DNA from: Toxorhynchites rutilus septentrionalis
Lineage: Eukaryota > Arthropoda > Insecta > Diptera > Culicidae
Direction: 5' to 3'
Assembly: GCF_029784135.1 (NCBI RefSeq)
Contig: NC_073745.1
Location: 80,849,569 to 80,913,568, forward strand
DNA: 64,000 nucleotides
Position numbers and translations under genes: made by a program. Positions 10,215 to 19,492 of this stretch are shown here, piece after piece. Below the pieces are notes generated by a model. It saw only the letters and a list, made by a program, of their open reading frames with translations. It was not told the DNA's origin and made no database searches. The stretch's first letter is position 1. Every line of letters begins with the position of its first letter.

Positions 10215-13200
10215 TTAAGAATTTGGAAGTGTAAGTTTTTTGAGATATTTGCAATGAAATACACCAAGTCTTTTCCCATTTTCATCATCTACTTCGTAGC
10301 AATGATCACCTATGCGCCTTTTGATTTGCGCCCGAACATATTTCGGTGCCAATTTCGCACAGTATCCTTTCCCTTTGTCCGATAACTCCGTGTTCTTTTT
10401 AAGGACTTTTTCACCCACAGAATATGTTGGACAGTTGGCGTTCGATCTCAAATTGTAATATCGAGAGTGTTTTTCAAAAGCTTTCTTGATGTTTTCTCTA
10501 ATTTGCTGGTATAATTCATTTCTTTCTAGAACACCTAAACCGTGAGTTTCGGAGGAATTGTCTCTCATATGACGATACTCTCTTCCGTCGGAGATCATAT
10601 TCCTTCCGAACATCACAAAATATGGTGAATATTGGGTCGCCTCATGGACTGAATTTCTCATGGCACTCGCAATTGTTTGGATGTTATTAGCCCAATCTTT
10701 ATGCCTGTTTTTGATTGTGGCTCTTATTGCTGTAGTCATCACTCTATTCACCCTTTCAGAGTCATTTATTTGGGGGTGGTAACTAGGAGTTTTCCAGTGC
10801 GTAACATGGTATCGGTTCAAAAGATCTTCAAACAATTTTGACGTAAATTGAGTCCCATTGTCGGTCAGGATCACTTCCGGAACCCCAAATAACAGAAAAA
10901 TCATGTTTTCCACGAATGGAACAAGAGACTCTGCTGTTGCTTGCCTGAATGGCTGGATTAACACGAATTTGCTGAACACATCCGTGACAACCAGTAAACA
11001 GGTGTTTTTACCCTTCCCCGAAGCGGGTAGGGGCCCAACATAATCCATCGTTAGAAACTGCCATGGATGGTCAGCTATTTTTTTCTGCGTTACTAGAGGA
11101 GTTGTTGTATTGACATTGGTCGCTTTGCTAGTTTGACAAGTTAGACATTGCTTACAATATTTTTTTATTTCCGAGTTCATTGATGGCCAGTAATATTTTC
11201 CCTTAATTGCATTTAGGGTTTTCTCGAAACCTAAATGCGCTCTTTCGTGAATTTCTTTCATAATTTCGGTCCTTTGAGGTTTGGGTGGATATTGCTTCCA
11301 TTGAAACCTGTGATCTTCTAGTTTACTCCTATGTTTTACAAGTTTGTAGATTTGGTTATCAACCACGCGAAAGTCGGAAAATTTTTGAGGATCACTAGAA
11401 ATTTTCTTTATGAGATCCTGATAATCTGGATCAATTTGGATTGTGGAAATTGTTTCTAATGAACGTGACAAGCAGTCAGCCGTAATGTTTTGTTTCCCTT
11501 TTCTGTACTCCAGCTCGATATCATATGCTTGTATCTTTAGAGCCCATCTCATTAGTTTCGAATTTCCGGACTCGACTCCAATGGTAAAGAGCCATAATAA
11601 GCTTCTCGCATCTGTGATAACCTTGAACTTTGTACCTTCGACGAAATGTCTGAAGTGCTCAATCGCGAGTAACACACCCAAACACTCCTTTTCTACGCTA
11701 GCATATTTCCTTTGTGTGCTATTCAGTTTTTTGCTGAAATAGCCAATAATTCGAGCTTCGCCCTCAATATGTTGAATGAGCGCTGCTCCAACAGCGTTAT
11801 CGGATGCGTCTGACTCGATCACAAACGGCAGACTAAAATCCGGATTGGCTAGAATTGGGGCAGAGATTAGAGCAGTCTTTAGCTTTTGGAATCCTCGTTC
11901 TGCTGCTTCTGTCCAAACGATTTTCTTTGGTCCCTTTTTGAGCAGATCAGAAATTGGAGACACGATCTCGCTATAATCGCGAATAAATCGCTGGTAGAAA
12001 CCCGCGAGACCAAGAAGTCGTCGTATGTCCTTCACATTTTTCGGTCTGTGATAATTTAATATTGGCTCTATTCTTGTGTTGTCAATGGCAACACCCTCAC
12101 TTGTCAGTAGGTAGCCCAGGTAGTTAACCTGCTTTCTACAAAACCGCGATTTATCCAGTGAAATGGTTAAATTTGCCTTGGTTAGTTTTCTGGCAACTAT
12201 TCCCAGTAGTTTAAGATGCTCTTCTAAAGTCATTGTCGCTATCACAATGTCGTCGAGGTATACAAATACCTGTGGCTCAAGGTCAAACCCAATGACCTTG
12301 TCCATAAGTCGACACATTGTAAAAGGGGCATTCGTCAGGCCAAAGGGACACACTTTAAATCTGTACAGACCCTTCGATGTTCTAAAAGCTGTGTAGTCTC
12401 GGCACTCCTCTTTAAGAGGAATTTGAAAGTACGCATCCTTCAAATCTATCACGGAGAAAAATCTAGCGCTACCTAGTCTATGAAAAATACCTCTCATGTC
12501 CCGCATTGGGTATGAGTCTTTTTTAGTTACTGCGTTGATGCGCCTCGAGTCCAAGCATACCCTTAGTTTGCCGTTCGATTTCCGAACCGGAACAAGGGGA
12601 TTGGCCCATTCGCTTGCGCATTCTTCGATAGCGTCTAGTTGTTTATACCGTTCAATTTCTTCATTCATCTCTGCTTGTATTTTTGGAGAACATCGATACA
12701 GTGCTTGTCGTCTCGGCAATGCACCCTCTTGAAGAACGATCTCGTGCTCGATCAACGACGTGCGTCCTAAATGGTTCTTTGATGTACACGGGAATTGTTT
12801 AATGACTTCGGTTAATGCATTTTTCTCTTCTATCGTTAAATCGTGCTCAGTTTCTAATGACTCAGGGCTTACCTCTGAAGCTTCAGGGAGATCTAAACCA
12901 GGAATATCGAGTGTTTCGTCTGGTTCTTGTTTTAGAGTTACAGGTATAGTCTCAATGGGATGGACGTAAAAATGGTGAGACTCAATAGTTGATTTCGTAT
13001 TAATTCCTATTTGGTTTATTTCCTCTATACCATCGACTCCTCGTATCATTGGTTCTATTCTAAACGCTTTCCAGAAATTTATGCCCAAGATTAAATTGCG
13101 ACTAATTTCTGGAACTATTGCTATTGGGATTATTTTGGTTACTCCCCGGAAAGTAACAGGAATGTTCGCGTAGCCTTCGCATGAATATTGCGTTTCATCA

Positions 13201-13424
13201 GCCGTGCAAATGCGAATCGGAGACGGTAAAACTTTGAGACCATATTGCTCGATTAAATTTTTGGAATTTGTGACGCTTATGCTCGCACCAGAATCCAATA
13301 ATGCTTCTATTTCCGTTTCAAAAATTTTAATTTTAACATGAGGACACTGGCTTGGTTGAATGTGAATCTCGTGTATGGTTCTAAAAGGATTAAAAAAAAA
13401 ATTCTGATTTTCTGGGAATCTTTT
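10215..13424 (-). CDS. pol: Ty3/gypsy Pol polyprotein (PR-RT-RNaseH-IN)
   Basis: Open from just after a TGA at 13425-13427 down to the stop at 10215; there is no ATG before the protease core, so it is probably made as a Gag-Pol fusion. Numbering from the LDSGAS Leu (13298): protease LDSGAS at 1-6; reverse transcriptase about 195-410 with YLDD at 347-350; RNase H Asp497, Glu537, Asp562 and Asp608; integrase zinc finger H684/H688/C715/C718; catalytic Asp752, Asp813 and Glu848. There are 34 residues between the last two, one fewer than the usual gypsy 35. About 40 residues upstream of LDSGAS are also gypsy-like (IHEIHIQP...). No internal stop or frameshift was seen. Likely regulated by the LTR at 15680-17205. 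Confidence 0.95.
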   Translation of the reverse strand, partial: KRFPENQNFFFNPFRTIHEIHIQPSQCPHVKIKIFETEIEALLDSGASISVTNSKNLIEQYGLKVLPSPIRICTADETQYSCEGYANIPVTFRGVTKIIPIAIVPEISRNLILGINFWKAFRIEPMIRGVDGIEEINQIGINTKSTIESHHFYVHPIETIPVTLKQEPDETLDIPGLDLPEASEVSPESLETEHDLTIEEKNALTEVIKQFPCTSKNHLGRTSLIEHEIVLQEGALPRRQALYRCSPKIQAEMNEEIERYKQLDAIEECASEWANPLVPVRKSNGKLRVCLDSRRINAVTKKDSYPMRDMRGIFHRLGSARFFSVIDLKDAYFQIPLKEECRDYTAFRTSKGLYRFKVCPFGLTNAPFTMCRLMDKVIGFDLEPQVFVYLDDIVIATMTLEEHLKLLGIVARKLTKANLTISLDKSRFCRKQVNYLGYLLTSEGVAIDNTRIEPILNYHRPKNVKDIRRLLGLAGFYQRFIRDYSEIVSPISDLLKKGPKKIVWTEAAERGFQKLKTALISAPILANPDFSLPFVIESDASDNAVGAALIQHIEGEARIIGYFSKKLNSTQRKYASVEKECLGVLLAIEHFRHFVEGTKFKVITDARSLLWLFTIGVESGNSKLMRWALKIQAYDIELEYRKGKQNITADCLSRSLETISTIQIDPDYQDLIKKISSDPQKFSDFRVVDNQIYKLVKHRSKLEDHRFQWKQYPPKPQRTEIMKEIHERAHLGFEKTLNAIKGKYYWPSMNSEIKKYCKQCLTCQTSKATNVNTTTPLVTQKKIADHPWQFLTMDYVGPLPASGKGKNTCLLVVTDVFSKFVLIQPFRQATAESLVPFVENMIFLLFGVPEVILTDNGTQFTSKLFEDLLNRYHVTHWKTPSYHPQINDSERVNRVMTTAIRATIKNRHKDWANNIQTIASAMRNSVHEATQYSPYFVMFGRNMISDGREYRHMRDNSSETHGLGVLERNELYQQIRENIKKAFEKHSRYYNLRSNANCPTYSVGEKVLKKNTELSDKGKGYCAKLAPKYVRAQIKRRIGDHCYEVDDENGKRLGVFHCKYLKKLTLPNS

Positions 13425-13466
13425 TCATAACAGGGCTGCTAGACTTCCCATTTCTGCATCCCGATT

Positions 13467-15275
13467 TCAGTTTCCCGAGGTCGGAAATGTAGAATGCCGT
13501 TCAGTCGTAGGCCTTCTTGGATGAGCATTGCAATTCATTGTTGTTTTCCCTTGGTTTCCGCAGATGTAACAAAAAATCACCTTCGCTTCCCTACACTGTC
13601 TCCAAAAATGCCCTTGACCTCTACAATTCCAACATAGCGGTAATCTGATCATTTCAACTTGACTATTCTTCTGTTCTTGCTGTGGTGGCCCTTCTTGGTT
13701 TGTTATTAGGTTTCTTCGCTGCCTACTCGTTAGAACATTCAATTCTTCTTCAATAGACCCCTCATCACCTGATTCTGCTTCAATATGGTGAATCGCATGC
13801 CTTGTTCCTATGGGATGTAATGATGGATCACTGGCATCGATTCGGTAATTGTATTGCATTAGTTCTTCTAACGTATTTACAGCGAAACATGCCAATTTCG
13901 ACCGGTAATGTTGACGCATGTTTTCCCAGATCACTTCGAATTTCCTTCTTGGTGACATGGGTTTCGTCAAAAGTTTGTTCAGTCGTTCGATATCCGTAAC
14001 GAATGCGATAAACGTTTCACCTTTTTGCTGTTTCCTATCGTAGATTTTCTGCCTATTTCCCTGATCCTGATTGGGATTTCCAAACCTGTACCGAATATTC
14101 GTTTCGAAAATATCCCAGTTCCAAAATGCTTCGTAATAAGTGAAGAACCAATTAGATGCTTCACCACGTAACAACAAGTGGATATGGCTGAAAAGATTAT
14201 CCCTTGAAATCCCATTCATGCTGGCGAGAACTTTAGCTTTATAAATGAAGTCTTCCAGTGTTGTCGAACGTGTATCTCCCGAAAACGCAAGATTCCATTT
14301 TTCAATTCTTCTGTCGTAATTATTTCGATCTTCCCTGTAACCGTGTTGCATTGGTCTAGGTGGCATTTCCCTACTAACCTCTTCTTCATCACTTCTCAAA
14401 TCATTTTGCTGCCCATTCGGAATGAATGGACGAAATTGTTGATTGAGCTCTATCCTATGCTGATTTGAATTAGTGATCCCAACAGGTTTTAGTATCGGTC
14501 CAGCATTTGAAGAACGAATTTGTTCCAAACAGTTTACTTCAGTTTTTCCTCGCGGCATTTCTCTTTTCGTTTCGCCTACCATGCTAGTGGTCAACTGTTG
14601 CACCATCCCTATCAGTTGTTGCATTTGAGTTTCTAAATTCTGTACCTTCAACTTCAAATCTTCGTTCGAGGGACCAACGTCACCTTCTTCCCTAGTCACA
14701 CTATCAGTTTTTTCCAATAATTTTCCCAATGGATTGCTTTTCGGAATTGCTCCTAAGCTGTCATATGTTTTCGCGGATACATTTTCTTCGATGTTTGTAT
14801 TTATTATTTTGGGACTCACAACTGTTACTTCTCTATCATCTCTTTCAGGCGATCCGATTTGTTCTGGATCCTCGGCTGTGAAATGTGTCTCTTTAAGATT
14901 TTGTACTAATAAAATATCTTTGATATTCTTACATAATGATTCCTTCATACTATTTGATCCTTCATCCGGAGCATTGCTACGTTCTGCCCTCAAGTAATAA
15001 TGCTTGAGGCGCGAAACGAATCGTGCATCCGGAGCTTTATCTAATGCATTCCTAATGCTTTCGACACGCGCTGTAATTAAATCGAATTCCTGCTCTATCG
15101 TATAAGGAGAACGATATTGTCGATTTTCTTTTGCATCTTTATGGAAAAGTCTCCTCAGTAATCTTTGTTTATCATGCAATTCTTTATCCAATTCGTCACC
15201 ATAATTTCTTAATTTTAATTCGTAATTTACTTCATCGTCAAGTAAATGTGACGCATACGGAAATTTAGAAGACAT
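13467..15275 (-). CDS. gag: Ty3/gypsy Gag polyprotein
   Basis: 602 residues from ATG at 15275. Structural protein of the intracellular particle: it packages RNA. N-terminal half is charged, with a probable coiled coil around LKLKVQNLETQMQQLIG; the capsid-like middle follows (WNLAFSGDTRST...FRFGNPNQ). Two zinc knuckles near the end: CWNCRGQGHFWRQC (548-561), canonical CX2CX4HX4C, and CYICGNQGKTTMNC (569-582), in which the histidine is replaced by lysine. It ends in TGA and lies in the same frame as pol, separated by that TGA (13467-13469), 13 codons and a second TGA (13425-13427). A fused product would need readthrough of both or two shifts of frame. Confidence 0.92.
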   Translation of the reverse strand: MSSKFPYASHLLDDEVNYELKLRNYGDELDKELHDKQRLLRRLFHKDAKENRQYRSPYTIEQEFDLITARVESIRNALDKAPDARFVSRLKHYYLRAERSNAPDEGSNSMKESLCKNIKDILLVQNLKETHFTAEDPEQIGSPERDDREVTVVSPKIINTNIEENVSAKTYDSLGAIPKSNPLGKLLEKTDSVTREEGDVGPSNEDLKLKVQNLETQMQQLIGMVQQLTTSMVGETKREMPRGKTEVNCLEQIRSSNAGPILKPVGITNSNQHRIELNQQFRPFIPNGQQNDLRSDEEEVSREMPPRPMQHGYREDRNNYDRRIEKWNLAFSGDTRSTTLEDFIYKAKVLASMNGISRDNLFSHIHLLLRGEASNWFFTYYEAFWNWDIFETNIRYRFGNPNQDQGNRQKIYDRKQQKGETFIAFVTDIERLNKLLTKPMSPRRKFEVIWENMRQHYRSKLACFAVNTLEELMQYNYRIDASDPSLHPIGTRHAIHHIEAESGDEGSIEEELNVLTSRQRRNLITNQEGPPQQEQKNSQVEMIRLPLCWNCRGQGHFWRQCREAKVIFCYICGNQGKTTMNCNAHPRRPTTERHSTFPTSGN

Positions 15276-15679
15276 ATTTTAATATTTAAATAACACACAA
15301 TAAGCAACAACAATATAGTATAAATAGTAATAAATAACAAATAATTGTAAATATAATTTATAAATAAATAGGGAATATATAATTTGTAAATATGAAAAAA
15401 TAAAAATAATTCAGCACAATATTTTGCACATGCAACTCTAGAACAAATACAGCACAAATACTTTCAGAAAATACTTCAAAAATATTCCAACACTCCGGAG
15501 ACTATAATAATTCTATGTACAACTATATTACCAAAATTAACCCAAAAAAATGTATAAATATCACTAGAAATATCACGAAAAAGAAAAATTCTCTCCTCAA
15601 AAAAACCTAAGTCACAACGAAAAAATACTAAATTTGAATTTATTTTTTTCCAGGTTCGTACTTGTCGTTGGGCGCCAAA
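15276..15679 (-). other. Leader of the gypsy element with tRNA-Lys-type primer binding site
   Basis: AT-rich 5' untranslated leader. Next to the LTR, after two bases, the minus strand reads TGGCGCCCAACG (15666-15677). This is complementary to the 3' end of insect tRNA-Lys (12 bases), and a further CGAACC a little downstream also fits that tRNA. It is the expected site for first-strand priming. Confidence 0.85.
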
Positions 15680-17053
15680 TGTAGCGGACCGGGTTTTAAA
15701 AGACAACCCGGAACCTACGGCCAGCTCGAAGAAGGCTAACAGCTCAGCTTTCCCACCCGACCTCTCTTAAGCGATTGGCTTAAGCGCCACCTCTTTCGAG
15801 GACCAATCGCCGCGTTAGTTGCCCAGCTAGAGGCCTGACAGGCAGGCCTAAATTGTATCCTTTTATCAGGATCGGGGGACGATCGAGCTGTACCAATTCC
15901 AACCAGCGAAGACTTCTAGAAGACACCCGTAGGGTACTCCGAGAGAACCATCAAACGACCAAGAATCACCCTAAAAGCACAGAATACCACAACAGGGGTT
16001 TCTCATCACAGGCAACGTTACTCTAACAAATTACCAGACTGGCACGGCCATCTGGGAAACAAAGGAGGACCACAAACAACTCCAGACATCAACTACGAAA
16101 CACGGATAACGTGAAACCTTAATAAAAATAAATTGAATGTTCACAGGACATGTATTATAGCGACTTTTACTCCTAGACAACACTAGAAAACTTTCTGCAT
16201 TTGGGTAGACTATGGTTTTACATATTTCTACATTTATTTGTACATTTACTTTTGCTTAAACTATGGGGACATCACATGTGCACATGGACAAACAGGGTAC
16301 CTGGGGAGTGCGGTGAGGACACAAATTTCCTCACCGACTCCTTCTGCTTCTTTGCGGCGGATTCTCCACCGGTTGATAGCTTCCAGCGGGTCTGTTGAAG
16401 GCGCGATGGTAACGGCGCAGCCTTTTCTCCGACGCGTTTTGGTTCGTCGGGTTTAGCCAAGAGGAATTTCCCTGTTGTAGTCGCTTTTTTTTTTTTTTTT
16501 TTTTTCGCTCGTTAAATTTTATTGAGCGTTTGTTTGCTAACTAGGGACAAATGATGGCAAATTAGCGATCGCGAACAAAACACACAATGGTTCCGCGATG
16601 TCGGACAGTTCTTGGCAAAAATGGTCGAAGAACATTGTAGTCCTCAGATAAACCGCAGGGTATCTCTCGATTCAGAGCTCAAGCTCAGCCGAAGACAATT
16701 TCCCCAAAGCATCCCCTTGTGTGCATCTTGCTTCAACTAACCGTCCTTAGATACAGCCTTCTCATTTCCCTCCCCAAACTCAAGGCCACGAAAGTAAGCG
16801 CTGCGCGAACAGACACTCATTGGCCGAACAACTTTGGCGATTGAGCTTTCGCCCAGCTCCAGGGAGGTGGGATGGGAAATCTAAGCACTTAAGTATACTT
16901 TCTGGAGTATCTTTTAGTTTACTTTCGGTTGTGACTTAGTACAGGTACACTCCAAATGTTTCAGTGTGAGTTTTTGAATTTAAATTTTTATATTTGAATA
17001 ATTACTAACTATCCTAACCAATAAATAAATAAATAAGTATATAAATAAATGAA

Positions 17054-17112
<59 letters not shown>

Positions 17113-17205
17113 ACAATACTCAATAAATATGCACACCAATAATAAATAAGTAAATAAATAATCCAAAAATATCACATGATGAAAACAGTTGTGGCAACTG
17201 TTACA
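15680..17205 (-). promoter_or_regulatory. LTR (5' LTR in element orientation)
   Basis: 1,526 bp, the same sequence as 6829-8362 apart from two AAAT units. Would drive transcription towards lower coordinates. No TATA box was identified with confidence. Right-hand duplication ATGT at 17206-17209. Confidence 0.93.
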
Positions 17206-17329
17206 ATGTCATAAAACTAACTATCAAACAATTGAAAAATCTCAACCCCTATCCTAACGGAAATATCCACTTCTGATTGGTCGAAATTGACGACACATGC
17301 GGCGGGCCCCTGACAGAGACATCAAAACC

Positions 17330-17580
17330 GGGCTGCCTGGGGGAAATCGGCATTGCAAATACATGAAAATAGGAGGGGTTTTTGTTCCTACCGAAATGTG
17401 TTCCCTAACAGAGACATCGAAACCAAGCTACCTGGGGGAAATCGACATTGCAAATACTTGAAAGTAGGGGGGACTTTTGCTCCCACCGAAATGTGTTCCC
17501 TAATAGAGACATCAAAACCAAGCTGCCTGGGAGAATCGGCATTACTAATATATGCAAGTCGGGGGCATTTTCATATTGCA
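17330..17580. repeat. Minisatellite of element B (about 90-base unit)
   Basis: Three units sharing 'ctgcctgggggaaatcggcat', 'gcaaatacatgaaa' and 'ccgaaatgtgttccctaa'. The same family of units recurs at 19800-20360, 48980-49440 (minus) and 55660-55925, always inside HINE-like elements. Confidence 0.85.
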
Positions 17581-18340
17581 AGTAAGGTGAGTGATAGGAT
17601 TTCTTCCAGCAAATAAAATTTAAATTTGGAACTTTAATGTTAGTTGTCTCGTGAAACTTCATATCAATGACCGATCGTGTATTGTGAAAAATTTAGCACA
17701 AGTGTAAGCGTAAAATTTTATATGGTAGCAGTTTGGTTTAAAAATGACTTCATATATGAAACCATCTATTTCAATTTCCATAAATAAAAATCAAGGTGTG
17801 TTCCTGCTCGAGAACGGGTCGTTTGGTTTAAGCTGTCTGTTTTGTTGTGCTCATTTTCACCCAAAGAAAAATTTGTACGGCGAGAAAAATTGGAAAAGTG
17901 AAGAAACATTAGAAAAAGTGATTCCCCATATGCTCTACATATAGTATTAGTTGTTGTTAGTCCAATTAAAATTCGCATTGGGTTGAATAAACACTTAGAA
18001 AGTAAAAAATTATAAAAGAAAATTACCTTTTCCATTTCAAAAATGTTTTCTCTATAATAAAGTAACATGTTTTCACTGATGAGAAAAATTGATAATTGTG
18101 TTCGGTATTGGTAATTATTTTATATTACATTGGTGAGTTTTTTTTTCTTTATTCCATCCATACACAACACAGGAGGCATCTCGTCTAGGATCACATAGGA
18201 ATATTTTCATCATATCTCGTTCCACTTCGGTATCTTTTATCTGATATGCCCCATTCAATGACTGTTTACCATCCTTCTGTCATCATCACTCGATAAACAC
18301 TGGTGGAGTGAACAAACAATACCCAACAACCAAACAAAAC

Positions 18341-18356
18341 GGACCTTTTCAGAGCT
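18341..18356 (+). terminator. Degenerate histone-type stem-loop near the 3' end of element B
   Basis: GGACCTTTTCAGAGCT preceded by AAAAC, 120 bases before the element end. The sister copy at 56912-56929 has the closer match GGCCCTTTTCAGG(A)GGCT. Loop and flanks fit the histone signal; the stem has decayed. No histone coding homology was recognised upstream in either copy. Confidence 0.6.
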
Positions 18357-18477
18357 ACTAAATCATTATCAATGAGTTTAACGATGTAATTCTTCAAACA
18401 TACCCAAAATCAACAGATAGCCTAACGGAATCCTACGTCAACTATGCGGTCATGTCTTGTACACAAACCTCCTGTGA

Positions 18478-18748
18478 CTTTTTAGCCAAATCACGGCTTG
18501 AGACGTTGGGATTTGCTTTAATCATCCGCTTCACCTTTCCCTCCGTCTTTTTGTTCTCCGGTCCCGGTTTTCTTCCAGCTCCTTTGCCGTGGTCCAACGT
18601 CAACCGCTCCTGGAACCGCTTCAACACTCTGAAGACGGTTGAATGGTGAATGTTCAAAATTTTTCCCAACTGCCGGTGCGACAGGTCAGGAAATTCCAGG
18701 TGTTTGGAAAAAAATTTGTTCTCTCGACTCGCGTTGGTTCAACTCCAT
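18478..18748 (-). pseudogene. ITmD37E-type transposase, N-terminal half (DNA-binding)
   Basis: Minus strand: MELNQRESREQIF from ATG at 18748, one frameshift near 18688, then LSHRQLGKILNIHHSTVFRVLKRF (first helix-turn-helix), GRKPGP, KTEGKVKRMIKANPNVSSRDLAKK (second HTH). It stops at 18478 where element B begins; residues after LAKK (SQEVCVQD...) are element B sequence. Its continuation is at 6095-6638. Together the halves would encode a paired-like Tc1/mariner DNA-binding domain plus DD37E catalytic domain, now split by about 11.8 kb. Confidence 0.85.
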
Positions 18749-18883
18749 TTTCGTTGAATCGAAAAACACGACTTCGAGTTTGACAGCATGTAGACAATAC
18801 ACATCAATGAGAAAGTGTGCTAAATTTGGTTGATTTTTAACCAATGGTAAAAAAGTTATGCCCTGTTGAATGTGTCGCAATAA

Positions 18884-19140
18884 TTTCGTGTTCGCCTTTT
18901 AGAAACATTTCTCATACCCAAAAACCCTAACATCCCAAATTGTGCTTGATTAGTTTTCGAGTTATGCAGAAATTTGTGTTTCATTTGTATGACAGCCCCC
19001 CTTAGAGAGGGGGTGGAGGGTCTAACCATCATAGAAACATTTATTGTACCCTAAAACCTCAATATGCCCAATTTGGTATCATTTGCTTGATTAATTCTCG
19101 AGTAATGTAGAAATTTGTGTTTCATTTGTATAGGAGACAA
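18884..19140 (+). repeat. Dispersed repeat of about 150-base units (partial copy)
   Basis: Two degenerate units sharing 'cccaaattgtgctt', 'tcgagttatgcagaaatttgtgtttcatttgtat' and 'cagccccccttagagaggggg'. A longer copy is at 25440-26040. Confidence 0.8.
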
Positions 19141-19149
19141 CCACCGCCA

Positions 19150-19312
19150 AATTTTCCTCCGACTTGCACTGTGGTCACGCGTATTCTAGAGCTTGCCATT
19201 CAGAATGCCTTCAAGGCCTGTTATTCGGCATAGAAATCTCAATCAAGTACTAATAAAAATGACGCAAAAAAAACTACGTTGAGACGGCGAAGTTCCTCTA
19301 TGAACTGAATTA
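19150..19312 (+). repeat. 5'-truncated tRNA-derived SINE
   Basis: Matches the body of the SINEs at 37461-37735 and 57717-57959 ('cgacttgcactgtggtcacgcg', 'agagcttgcc', 'gttattcggcatagaaatctca', 'acgttgagacggcgaagttcctc') but lacks the tRNA-like head. Confidence 0.85.
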
Positions 19313-19492
19313 GATGACTATTAAAACTGAATACATATTGCATGTCTTCATCTAAGAGATATTATCAATCATCAACAACGGATGGAAGCCAGTTTTCAAC
19401 ATAACAGTTCTGTATTCGTACCACCTACGAAATTGTGCAACTTGCTCGATGCTAAATGCTTTCTCTCTTTCAGATCGATTGTTCTGTTTTTT

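Larger units (their letters stand above)
6829..17205 (-). mobile_element. Young Ty3/gypsy LTR retrotransposon
   Basis: A 10,377-bp element in minus orientation: LTR (15680-17205), tRNA-Lys-type primer site, gag, pol (protease, reverse transcriptase, RNase H, integrase), long untranslated 3' region, LTR (6829-8362). LTRs begin TG and end CA and a 4-bp duplication ATGT flanks the insertion, as expected for Ty3/gypsy integrases. By eye the LTRs differ only in the number of AAAT units (8 bases), so insertion is recent. No env frame is visible. It inserted in element B, which had inserted in an ITmD37E transposon. Confidence 0.95.
6639..18477 (+). mobile_element. HINE-like element B, interrupted by a gypsy retrotransposon
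   Basis: Starts GACGTAGGACTACGTC after CTTTT; ends, after subterminal TCCTACGTCA (18432) and a weak hairpin, at ...CTCCTGTGA before CTTTTT. A sister copy at 55367-57050 has the same ends and body and is not interrupted. Without the retrotransposon it is about 1.46 kb. It holds a minisatellite (17330-17580) and a histone-type stem-loop (18341-18356). It sits inside the ITmD37E transposase gene: GATTTGGCTAAAAAG on one side and ATCGGCATGTCG on the other join to give DLAKKIGMSQ. Confidence 0.7.

Noticed and set aside
10858..12969. Plus-strand frames of 61-99 codons
   Set aside because: All are antisense shadows of the gypsy pol frame.
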